Shown: piece after piece, positions 1 through 6,392 of the stretch
Numbering within the stretch: the stretch's first letter is position 1
Layout: every line of letters begins with the position of its first letter
From: LMUY01 sp965199105
GTDB lineage: Bacteria > Pseudomonadota > Alphaproteobacteria > Acetobacterales > Acetobacteraceae
DNA: 64,000 nt
Direction: 5' to 3'
Assembly: GCA_965199105.1 (NCBI GenBank)
Contig: CBDAQO010000002.1
Location: 2,976,001 to 3,040,000, forward strand
Notes under the pieces: model-generated
What the model was told of the DNA's origin: nothing
The model's input: only the letters and a program-made list of their open reading frames with translations
Database searches by the model: none
Program-made: the position numbers and the translations under genes

Positions 1-611
1 GCCTGCATGGCCGCAAGCTGGGCCGCGAGGCGGACGTGACGGCGGTGAGCTTCTTCCCGTCCAAGCCCCTCGGCGGCTACGGCGACGGCGGCGCGCTGCT
101 GACCGACTCGGCCGAGCGGGCGGCGTTGTATCGCTCCCTGCGCAGCCACGGCGAGGGCACCACCCGCTACGAGGTGCTGCGGACCGGGATGAACGGACGG
201 CTGGACACGCTGCAAGCCGCCGTGCTGCTGGCGAAGCTGGACGTGTTCGAGGCCGAGTTGGCCGCGCGCGAGCGTGTGGCGGCGATCTATGACCGCGGGC
301 TGGCGAACCTGCTGACGATCCCGGCGCGCGTGCCGGACACCACCAGCGCCTGGGCGATCTACGCCGTGCTGCTGCCTGACAGCGCAACGCGGGAGCGTTT
401 GCAGGCCGGGTTGCGGGCCGAGGGCGTTCCGACCGCGGTGTATTACCCGCGCGCGCTGCATCATCAGCCGGCCTACGCTGCGAGCCATGACGGCGCGGTG
501 CTGCCGGTGGCGGAGGATTTGGCCACGCGGATCATGGCGCTGCCGATCCATCCGGACCTGCGGGTGGAGGATGCGGAACGGGTGTGCGAGGTGGTGAGGG
601 GTTGCTTGTGA
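1..611 (+). CDS. DegT/DnrJ/EryC1-type aminotransferase, 5' end cut by window
   Basis: This is the C-terminal part of a PLP-dependent sugar or nucleotide-sugar aminotransferase. The frame is open from base 3 (LHGRKLGREADVT...), so the start lies before the window. The segment SFFPSKPLGGYGDGG (encoded around 48-92) is the family motif carrying the Schiff-base lysine, and YYPRALHHQPAY near the C-terminus is also typical of the family. Such enzymes aminate keto-sugars for O-antigen, exopolysaccharide or other glycans; the exact substrate cannot be read from this fragment. The stop codon abuts the left edge of the mobile-DNA mosaic that follows. Confidence 0.9.
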   Translation, partial: LHGRKLGREADVTAVSFFPSKPLGGYGDGGALLTDSAERAALYRSLRSHGEGTTRYEVLRTGMNGRLDTLQAAVLLAKLDVFEAELAARERVAAIYDRGLANLLTIPARVPDTTSAWAIYAVLLPDSATRERLQAGLRAEGVPTAVYYPRALHHQPAYAASHDGAVLPVAEDLATRIMALPIHPDLRVEDAERVCEVVRGCL

Positions 612-699
612 AGGGCTGACGGTCCTTACCCCAGAGCCAGCCCGCTCGCGCATAACCGTGGCATTTGGCTTCGTTCCCAAGCAACGGAGTGGTCACCTC

Positions 700-850
700 C
701 GATGAGCTTTGCCGTGCGCGGCGGAAGCGGCGGGCGAGGGCGAGAGGTTGGGAAGGGGCGGCGGAGAGGGCGTTGCGGAGCGCGATGGCCTGTTCGGCAG
801 GCAGGCTGGGCCAGGCGGGGAGTTGGCCCGGTTCGCCCTCCGCAGATCGG
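700..850 (-). pseudogene. relic resembling the 3' end of a DNA methyltransferase gene
   Basis: On the minus strand one frame reads GQLPAWPSLPAEQAIALRNA followed by LALARRFRRARQ. As I recall, this resembles the extreme C-terminus of the class I SAM-dependent DNA methyltransferases common in Rhodospirillales. The resemblance stops after about base 700, and upstream the reading runs into the IS110 transposase fragment. A relic matching the N-terminus of the same family lies in the same orientation at 4040-4198. I infer that both are ends of one gene whose body was lost when mobile DNA entered. Identification rests on remembered family sequence, so confidence is limited. Confidence 0.4.
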
Positions 851-854
851 GCGC

Positions 855-1571
855 ACAGGCTGGTATCGTGAGGTGGCGGTCAAAAGCGAGCACAGCCATC
901 GTATTCGCGGGCTGCTAGCAGTTCGGGCCAAGCTGGTCGGCATGCGCAAGGAGGTTGCCAACCAGCTCCGCGGCCTGCTGAAGGTCTTCGGTCACGTGAT
1001 CGGGGCGTTCGGCGGAGAGAAGTTCGACGCCCGTGCGCGTGAGCTCGCCGCTGGCGACACCACGCTGACCGTCACGGCCGAGGCCCTGTTGGCCGCCCGT
1101 GCCGCCCTTGCGGCGCAGGTTGCGCGGCTAGACAAACTGCTCCTCGCCCAAGCGCGGCAGGATTCGGCTTGCCAACGGCTGATGACTGTTCCTGGGGTGG
1201 GCGCCATCACCGCCACGGCGTTCATCGCCACGATCGACGATCCGGCCCGCTTCAAGCACTCAGCCAGCGTAGGCGCCTATCTTGGGCTGACACCAAGGCG
1301 CTACCAGTCCGGCGCTATGGACGTCTCGGGGCATATCTCGAAGGCCGGTGACGCCCTGCTGCGATGCTACCTGTTCGAGGCGGCCACGACGTTGCTGTCG
1401 CGGGTGCAGAAAACCTCGGCACTGAAGGAATGGGGTGGTCGCCTGGCCAAGCGGATCGGACACAAGAAGGCCCGAGTGGCAATCGCCCGCAAGCTGGCGG
1501 TGATCCTGCATCGCATGTGGGCCGACAAGGAAGACTTCCGTCCAGTGCCGGCTATCGCCGCAGCGGCATAG
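855..1571 (+). pseudogene. IS110-family transposase, N-terminally truncated
   Basis: From TGWYREVAVKS onward (855) the translation matches the linker and C-terminal Transposase_20 region of IS110/IS1111 recombinases: GLLAVRAKLVGMRKEVANQL, then RLMTVPGVGAITATAFIATI, ASVGAYLGLTPRRYQSG and SGHISKAGDALLR. The N-terminal DEDD catalytic domain, about 120 residues with the first acidic residues, is absent, and the open frame back to 702 encodes unrelated low-complexity sequence. The element should therefore be inactive by itself. The C-terminus looks complete, ending in a TAG at 1569-1571 followed by a structured non-coding end. Confidence 0.85.
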
Positions 1572-1842
1572 CACTCGCGCTCACCAGGTTCCCCGCAAGG
1601 GGATCAGGTCGTCCCTGCCGGGACGAGGCTTCGAACACCCCGCCCCGCCCGTTGCGGCCGCTATGGACCGCGCATTCAGAACGTTGGGGAGTTCGTCGCG
1701 CCATACGCCAACATGCGGCGGGCCCGTCCTGACCGCGAAGACAACCATGGAGCCGGCAGGCACGACGAGACTGAAGCGAGAGGGAGAACGCGATGTGACA
1801 TCAGCCCTTGCGGTAAGGCGCATGATCAGACAACGGGCAAGA
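1572..1842 (+). other. 3' non-coding end of the IS110-type element, with hairpins
   Basis: This part of the 350-base gap before the next gene has no supported ORF. It begins with two compact stem-loops: CCCC-GCAA-GGGG at 1591-1602 (GNRA-type loop) and a 7-bp stem at 1609-1626 with loop TGCC. IS110-family recombinases are now known to use a structured bridge RNA encoded in a non-coding end, downstream of the gene in the IS1111 group. The position fits that model, but no target-binding or donor-binding loop has been matched. The motifs TCAGCCCTT (1801-1809) and GGTAAGG (1812-1818) occur as reverse complements at 611-619 and 624-630, in swapped order. Nothing is seen in 1843-1921. Confidence 0.4.
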
Positions 1843-1921
1843 TAGCACGGTTTGTGGCACAGAAGAAGAACACAGGATCTGGAAAATAAACCCGCTTGCG
1901 GCTGGCTGTGGTCCTAACCCA

Positions 1922-2272
1922 TCAGCGACAACTGACTTGCGGAGTCGGTTTCGAAAACAAGCATTCCCGGACGCTGGCCGGAAGCACAATGATCACCCCT
2001 GATTTGATGCCAGCATAGTTGCACATCAAATTCAGATACGCAGAAACCCTTGCTCCTGGTACATTCAATCGATGATACCCGCCCCACTCAGGTTCGAGAT
2101 CGGCTTTCGCTTCAGGAGGGCCATCAAACAGTTGTACACTCGATAACAACCCACCTTCGTGCTGCAGGGGGCATTTTATTTCAGCAAACGCAGCTTGCGT
2201 GACGCCGAGCAGAGAGAAGGAAAAGACAAAGAATGCCCGCAACCATCTACTGCACGACATGATATCTCTCAC
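1922..2272 (-). CDS. STY0301-family periplasmic protein, putative immunity protein
   Basis: A 116-residue protein with a clear Sec signal peptide (hydrophobic RAFFVFSFSLLGVTQAAFA, cleavage after AFA). The mature part starts IKCPLQHEGG, contains LFDGPPEAKADLEPE and a late LMCNYAG, with a cysteine in VRECLF. That pattern matches the STY0301 family, small secreted proteins often found next to amidase effectors. Its start overlaps the end of the upstream amidase-domain gene by 26 nt, so the two are co-translated; an in-frame ATG at 2260 is an alternative start. A periplasmic protein paired with a peptidoglycan amidase suggests immunity, but this is inferred from context. GC content is visibly lower than in flanking genes. 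Confidence 0.7.
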   Translation of the reverse strand: MRDIMSCSRWLRAFFVFSFSLLGVTQAAFAEIKCPLQHEGGLLSSVQLFDGPPEAKADLEPEWGGYHRLNVPGARVSAYLNLMCNYAGIKSGVIIVLPASVRECLFSKPTPQVSCR

Positions 2273-3212
2273 CCTGATTAACTACGCTTCCTCCGACGTT
2301 TCCAAAGCGGATGGTTCTCTGGTGCGGACCCTGCTGGCTTGTGATGCGACCACTGCTGTCGCGATTATTCCACTGATCGATGACCTGGATGCCGTTTGAG
2401 TCCTGCCCCAAATAGATTGCGGCGTGTCCGGTGTAGTGCCCGTTGCTATCGAACGTTGCGATGGCCGCCCCTCGTGAGATGTCTGCGTTACCTTGAACCT
2501 GCTCGCCGGGCCGCCACTGAGTCGATCGAGGAGCGCCAGTTGCCTGTTGAACCAGAGGCACACATTCTCCCGTACCAACGGATGGCCGACCGGCCCATTG
2601 CTCAGGATTGCTTGCGACATAGTCGCTTTGCCCCGATGCGTCGGCAGTATTATCGCCCGAACTCGCGTCCGTCGCGGTGTTGGTCGCCAGTTGCGCATAG
2701 ACCCGATCGCCCGCCAGCGGCGTATAGGCGTCAGCTTGGTCGGCAGCGTCCCTCAGGAACCCGGACCATCTGTTTAGGCCGATATCTTGCATCGCACTGG
2801 CAAGATGTGCTGCGGCCTCACCGAGGTCCTGATGCGTTGTTGCCGTCCTAACCGCTTCAGCGGCTGCTCGAAGACTATCGACTGCGGTGTCGCTCGCTGA
2901 TCCACCCAAGAGTTGCTTCTCGAACGCTGCCCGGGTCAGCGATCGCGCGCTGATCCAAGCGCCCATCGCCGTTTGCAGTCTTTTCACGCGCTGTGCGTCG
3001 AACGTAGCCGCTCCGTTGTGCCAATCTTTGCGAGGTATCCGCATGAGAGAGGCATGGGCTGTCCAAGCGATTCGATCTTGAAGGCTACCGATACCCTTCG
3101 CGGTCCAGGCCCAGTTCCGTGGCCAAAATAGCCATGTTCTTGACGCCCCTGGTCCTCCCAACTCATGCAGCTTCACCTCTATTTCGCAACAGGCGTTCAT
3201 AGCACATAACAA
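2247..3212 (-). CDS. BPSL0067-family amidase-like protein, putative peptidoglycan-targeting toxin
   Basis: A 321-residue protein. The C-terminal third (about 190-321) matches the BPSL0067 family, related to NlpC/P60-like cysteine amidases: SVGTGECVPLVQQ places the probable nucleophile at C217, YTGHAAIYLG gives H263 and GIQVIDQWN gives D279. The N-terminal 190 residues are not recognised; they include a helical stretch (DAQRVKRLQTAMGAWISARS) that could be a delivery or adaptor domain. No signal peptide is seen, as expected for a contact-delivered effector. The gene lies between a Tn3-type recombinase and its probable immunity gene, on lower-GC DNA. No type VI secretion genes are in the window. 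Confidence 0.7.
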   Translation of the reverse strand: MLCAMNACCEIEVKLHELGGPGASRTWLFWPRNWAWTAKGIGSLQDRIAWTAHASLMRIPRKDWHNGAATFDAQRVKRLQTAMGAWISARSLTRAAFEKQLLGGSASDTAVDSLRAAAEAVRTATTHQDLGEAAAHLASAMQDIGLNRWSGFLRDAADQADAYTPLAGDRVYAQLATNTATDASSGDNTADASGQSDYVASNPEQWAGRPSVGTGECVPLVQQATGAPRSTQWRPGEQVQGNADISRGAAIATFDSNGHYTGHAAIYLGQDSNGIQVIDQWNNRDSSGRITSQQGPHQRTIRFGNVGGSVVNQGERYHVVQ

Positions 3213-3228
3213 GAACGATGTGGAAGGA

Positions 3229-3843
3229 CTATGGCGCAGCCGCTTGTGTACGACTGCGCATCACGATGGCGGCTACGGTGTTTTTGCTCAGCCCCACCTC
3301 CCGCCCGACTAGGCGGTAGGAGCGACCTTGGGCGACGAGGGTCAGCACCTTGGGAGCGAGCCGGTCCGATTTCGGCCGTTGCCCAGTTTGGCGCCCCAGC
3401 TTCTTGCCCCGAGCCTTGGCAGCCGCAATTCCGGAGCGAATACGTTCCTGGATCAACTCACGCTCGAATTCGGCGATGCCAGCCAGCACGGTTGCGATCA
3501 TGCGCCCATGCGGCGTTGACAGGTCGAAAGCCATGCCATTCAGCGCGATCAGTGACACGCGCCGCGCCGCCAGTTCCTTCAATGTCGCCAACAGGTCCGT
3601 GGTGCTGCGGCCCCAACGCGAAAGCTCCGTCACCAGCACCGCGTCAATGTGCCGCGCCTGTGCCAGCGCCATCACCCGCTTACGTTCTGCCCGATCCAGC
3701 TTCACGCCTGAGCCGGTTTCCTTGAAGGTGCCGACCACCTCATAGCCGGACCGCTCGGCAAAGGCGTTGAGGTCGCGCTCCTGTCGCGCACACGACTGAT
3801 CGGCGGTCGAGACCCTGCAATAGAGTGCCACGCGCTGTCCCAA
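3229..3843 (-). CDS. tnpR: serine recombinase (resolvase/invertase family), Tn3-type
   Basis: VALYCRVSTADQSCARQ carries the resolvase start motif with the catalytic serine in YCRVST. ELSRWGRSTTDLLATL and GRMIATVLAGIAEFERELI follow, then RIRSGIAAAKARGKKLGR and a C-terminal helix-turn-helix (SYRLVGREVGLSKNTVAAI). This is a complete small resolvase. The frame is open to 4020, but that extension overlaps a transposase start on the other strand. I prefer the TTG at 3843, which has a GAGGTGGG ribosome-binding site 6-7 nt upstream and gives 204 residues, the usual family length. It is divergent from a tnpA relic, the standard Tn3 arrangement. Confidence 0.88.
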   Translation of the reverse strand: MGQRVALYCRVSTADQSCARQERDLNAFAERSGYEVVGTFKETGSGVKLDRAERKRVMALAQARHIDAVLVTELSRWGRSTTDLLATLKELAARRVSLIALNGMAFDLSTPHGRMIATVLAGIAEFERELIQERIRSGIAAAKARGKKLGRQTGQRPKSDRLAPKVLTLVAQGRSYRLVGREVGLSKNTVAAIVMRSRTQAAAP

Positions 3844-3931
3844 TTGAACCCACCTCGCTGGATGTCCTGCAAACCCTTGTTCCTGCTGGGGTCCGGATCG
3901 TAGCAGCCAGCCTATACTCCAACTGGGACAG
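3835..3931. promoter_or_regulatory. res-like recombination site between tnpR and tnpA relic
   Basis: Two near-identical 14-mers face each other: CTGTCCCAATTGAA at 3835-3848 and the reverse complement of CTGTCCCAGTTGGA at 3918-3931 (12 of 14 bases agree), about 69 bp apart. They occupy the divergent space between the recombinase start and the transposase start, where Tn3-family res sites and the overlapping promoters lie. No footprint-level assignment of subsites I-III is possible by eye. Confidence 0.5.
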
Positions 3932-3936
3932 TTACC

Positions 3937-4029
3937 ATGCCGAGACGACGGGCGCTCACTGAAGCGCAGCTCGAGGGCCTGCTTGCGCTTCCAGCCGTTG
4001 AGGCGGATCTCATCCGGCATTGGACTTTG
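3937..4029 (+). pseudogene. tnpA: 5' remnant of a Tn3-family transposase gene
   Basis: The reading MPRRRALTEAQLEGLLALP, then AVEADLIRHWTL, is the conserved beginning of Tn3-family transposases (DUF4158 region). Homology ends sharply after RHWTL, near 4027-4035, where the reverse strand becomes the DNA methyltransferase relic. About 950 residues including the DDE catalytic core are therefore missing. The remnant shows that the adjacent recombinase came with a Tn3-type unit and that the unit's right part was deleted or never inserted. Confidence 0.75.
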
Positions 4030-4039
4030 GTTCCGTCCG

Positions 4040-4198
4040 ACCTACCGGCCCGGCCGGGCGCGGCACGCCGAGGAGGTCGCAGAGTTCGAGCAGCATCGTC
4101 TGCGAGTTGGACCGCTCGGCGCCGCTGGTGGCGCTCCAGCGGGCGATGAACGCATCAGTCTCGGGGGCGGGCGAGGGTGGTGTCATTGGCGCATTCAT
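4040..4198 (-). pseudogene. relic of the 5' end of a class I SAM-dependent DNA methyltransferase gene
   Basis: From the ATG at 4198 the minus strand reads MNAPMTPPSPAPETDAFIAR, then WSATSGAERSNSQ and LLELCDLLGVPRP. The pattern AFIARW..SGGAER.N.Q....ELCDLLGVPRP is the usual N-terminus of large (about 900-residue) DNA methyltransferases of this lineage. The similarity stops at the Tn3 transposase junction near 4035. With the C-terminal relic at 700-850 it suggests an ancestral gene of about 2.7 kb reduced to its two tips. Confidence 0.6.
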
Positions 4199-4205
4199 GC
4201 GGGTT

Positions 4206-4255
4206 CCCCTCACCCAAACCCTCACCCAGGGGAGAGGGCTTTTGCAGCGTGGGGT
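4206..4255. repeat. dispersed intergenic repeat, copy 1
   Basis: A sequence beginning CCCCTCACCC and containing CAGGGGAGAGGGCTTTTGC, then CGTGGGG. A second diverged copy in the same orientation lies at 41790-41839. The CCCTC...GAGGG halves can fold back on each other. Such short repeats are scattered through intergenic DNA of many proteobacteria; no function is assigned. Confidence 0.6.
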
Positions 4256-4261
4256 GCCGCG

Positions 4262-5650
4262 TTAACCTTCCGCCAGTCGCGCCAGCAGGCGGGCGTGGCT
4301 GCGTAGGCCGCCGTGGAAGCAGCGCCAGTCGAACTTTTCGTTCGGGCTGTGCACCTGGTCGTCGGACAGGCCGAAACCGACCAGCAGCGAGTCCAGGCCG
4401 AGCAGCCGGCGCATGCTTTCCACCACGGGGATGGAGCCACCGCAGCCGGTCAGCACGGCGGGGCGGCCGTATTCGTCGGCCAAGGCGGCTTGCGCGGCCT
4501 GCACCCAGGCGGAGTCGGACGCGACCTCGATGCCGGGGGCGGAGGCGAACTGGGTGAACTCGGCGCGCGCGTCCGGCGGCAGGCGGTCGGTGACGAAGCG
4601 CTGGAATGCCTCGAACACAGAAGCCGGGTCCTGGCCCGGCACCAGGCGGAACGAGACCTTGGCCGAGGCCTGGGCGGCGATCACGGTCTTGCTGCCGGGG
4701 CCGGTATAGCCGCCCCAGATGCCGTTGATGTCGGCGGTCGGGCGCGCCCAAAGCCGTTCCAGCGGCGTGCGGCCCTGCTCGCCGACCGGGGTGGACAGGC
4801 CGATGTCGCCCAGATACGCCGCCTCATCGAACCGCAGCCCATCCCACTGCGCGCGCTGCCAATTGGAGAGCTCGCGCACGCCGTCGTAGAAGCCTTCGAG
4901 CTGGATGCGGCCTTGCGCGTCGTGCAGCTCGCCCAGGATGCGGGTGAGCGCGTTGATGGGGTTCAGCGCCGAGCCGCCATACATGCCGGAGTGCAGGTCC
5001 CGGTTGGCGGCGTGCAGCGTCACTTCGGCGTAGACCATGCCGCGCAGCCCGGTGGTGATGGCGGGGGTGGCGACGTCCCACATGCCGGTGTCGCTGATGA
5101 TGGCGATGTCGGCGGCGAGCGCGTCGCGGTGCTCGGTGAGGAACGGCTCGAGGCTGACGCTGCCGACCTCCTCCTCGCCCTCGATCAGCACGGTGGTGGG
5201 GCAGGGCGGGCCACCGGCGGCTTCGTGCCAGGCGCGCAACGCCTCGAGCCACATCATCACCTGGCCTTTGTCGTCCACCGCGCCGCGCGCCACGATGCGG
5301 GGGCCGTTCGGGCCGTCGATGATCGCCGGGTCGAATGGCGGGCTGGTCCAGAGCTCGAGCGGCTCGGGCGGCTGCACGTCGTAGTGGCCGTAGTACAGCA
5401 GGCGGGGGCCGGCGCCGGTGCCGGGGTGATGCGCCAGCACCACGGGGTGCCCGGCGGTGGGGCGCACGGCGGCGGTGAAGCCGATGGCGGCGAGTTCGGC
5501 GCGCAGCCACTCGGCGGCGGCGGCGCAATCGGCGGCATGGCTGGGTTGCGCGCTCACGCTCGGAATGCGCAGAAGGCTGAGCCAGCGGTCCCGGCTGGCG
5601 TCCAGCCCGGCTTCGATGTGGTCGAGCACGACGTCGAGCGGCTTGCTCAT
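4262..5650 (-). CDS. M20-family metallopeptidase (dipeptidase)
   Basis: A 462-residue cytosolic dinuclear zinc peptidase. Metal and catalytic motifs are in place: YYGHYDVQP (H89, D91), ARGAVDDKGQ (bridging Asp at 126-127), LIEGEEEVGS (general base at E159/E160) and ISDTG. The dimerisation lid contains LHAANRDLHSGMYGG. Length and the order of motifs match M20 dipeptidases that hydrolyse short peptides. The ATG at 5650 overlaps the TetR gene stop by 4 nt (ATGA), so the two are translationally coupled and the peptidase is probably under the same regulator. Confidence 0.9.
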   Translation of the reverse strand: MSKPLDVVLDHIEAGLDASRDRWLSLLRIPSVSAQPSHAADCAAAAEWLRAELAAIGFTAAVRPTAGHPVVLAHHPGTGAGPRLLYYGHYDVQPPEPLELWTSPPFDPAIIDGPNGPRIVARGAVDDKGQVMMWLEALRAWHEAAGGPPCPTTVLIEGEEEVGSVSLEPFLTEHRDALAADIAIISDTGMWDVATPAITTGLRGMVYAEVTLHAANRDLHSGMYGGSALNPINALTRILGELHDAQGRIQLEGFYDGVRELSNWQRAQWDGLRFDEAAYLGDIGLSTPVGEQGRTPLERLWARPTADINGIWGGYTGPGSKTVIAAQASAKVSFRLVPGQDPASVFEAFQRFVTDRLPPDARAEFTQFASAPGIEVASDSAWVQAAQAALADEYGRPAVLTGCGGSIPVVESMRRLLGLDSLLVGFGLSDDQVHSPNEKFDWRCFHGGLRSHARLLARLAEG

Positions 5651-6330
5651 GGGGTTACTCCATAGGTCAGCAGGAACATGTCGACCGCCGAGTCGACGAT
5701 GCGGTGCGCCGTGGCGTCGTCCAGCTCGGTAAGCATGCCGAGGCGGCGCATCATGCCGACGCGAGTTTGGCAGAGGGCGAAGAACTGGTCGGCCGCGAAC
5801 GCCGGGTCGTCGATGGCGAGGTGGCCGGCCGCGACCTGCTCCTCCAGCCAGTCCGACATGACGGCGGTGGCGCGGGATGGGCCGGTGTTGAAGAAGATGC
5901 GCGCCAATTCCGGGAACTTGTTGGCCTCGGAGATGGTGACGCGATACATGGTGAGGCCGCAGGTGGACATCATCATGTGCAGCATGCGCAAGCCGATGCC
6001 GCGCAACCCGTCGCGCGGCCCGGCTTCCAGCGTGCTGCCGTCGAACACCACCGCGATGCGCCGTGCGCACTCGTCGGCGACCCAGGCGGCGAACAGCGCG
6101 GCCTTGCTGTCGAAGTAGTTGTAAAGCGTGCCCTTGGAGACCCCGGCGCAGCGCGCGATGCGGGACATGCTGGCGCCCTCGTAGCCATCGCGCGAGAACA
6201 CGTCAGCCGCGCCCGCGAGGATGTGCTGTCGCTGCCCATCGGGCGCAAGCGCACCGGCCTCGGTGTCCAATCTGGCGATCTCCCCACGCGTCGTGGGTTG
6301 ACCTTCGTCCGAAACCATCGTTGTTGTCAA
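5647..6330 (-). CDS. TetR/AcrR-family transcriptional regulator
   Basis: A 227-residue one-component repressor type. The helix-turn-helix lies at about 33-78: RQHILAGAADVFSRDGYEGA then MSRIARCAGVSKGTLYNYF. The C-terminal ligand domain resembles those of AcrR/AefR-type regulators of efflux. An N-terminal extension of about 30 residues precedes the DNA-binding domain. It is divergent from an outer-membrane factor gene, and a perfect 20-bp palindrome sits between them 3 bp from its own start, so it likely represses both directions. The downstream M20 peptidase is co-transcribed. Confidence 0.92.
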   Translation of the reverse strand: MTTTMVSDEGQPTTRGEIARLDTEAGALAPDGQRQHILAGAADVFSRDGYEGASMSRIARCAGVSKGTLYNYFDSKAALFAAWVADECARRIAVVFDGSTLEAGPRDGLRGIGLRMLHMMMSTCGLTMYRVTISEANKFPELARIFFNTGPSRATAVMSDWLEEQVAAGHLAIDDPAFAADQFFALCQTRVGMMRRLGMLTELDDATAHRIVDSAVDMFLLTYGVTP

Positions 6331-6333
6331 AAC

Positions 6334-6353
6334 GCCTGACCGATCGGTCAGGC
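6334..6353. promoter_or_regulatory. perfect 20-bp palindrome, probable TetR-family operator
   Basis: GCCTGACCGATCGGTCAGGC is its own reverse complement. It begins 3 bp upstream of the regulator's ATG and lies about 40 bp upstream of the outer-membrane factor start, the classic position for autoregulation plus control of a divergent efflux gene. The core TGACCGATCGGTCA is typical of AcrR-like operators. Confidence 0.85.
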
Positions 6354-6392
6354 CGCCTGGCGGTCATGCCGCTTCCGACGGAGCTGCGAGCA

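Noticed and set aside
611..1818. terminal inverted repeats of the IS110 element
   Set aside because: AAGGGCTGA/TCAGCCCTT and CCTTACC/GGTAAGG match across the two ends but in swapped order, so they are not simple inverted repeats.
4313..5665. 450-residue plus-strand open frame
   Set aside because: Antisense to the M20 peptidase; Gly/His/Arg-rich without a domain.
6063..6392. upstream extension of the outer-membrane factor
   Set aside because: The extension crosses the TetR gene and operator; the lipoprotein signal begins at 6393.
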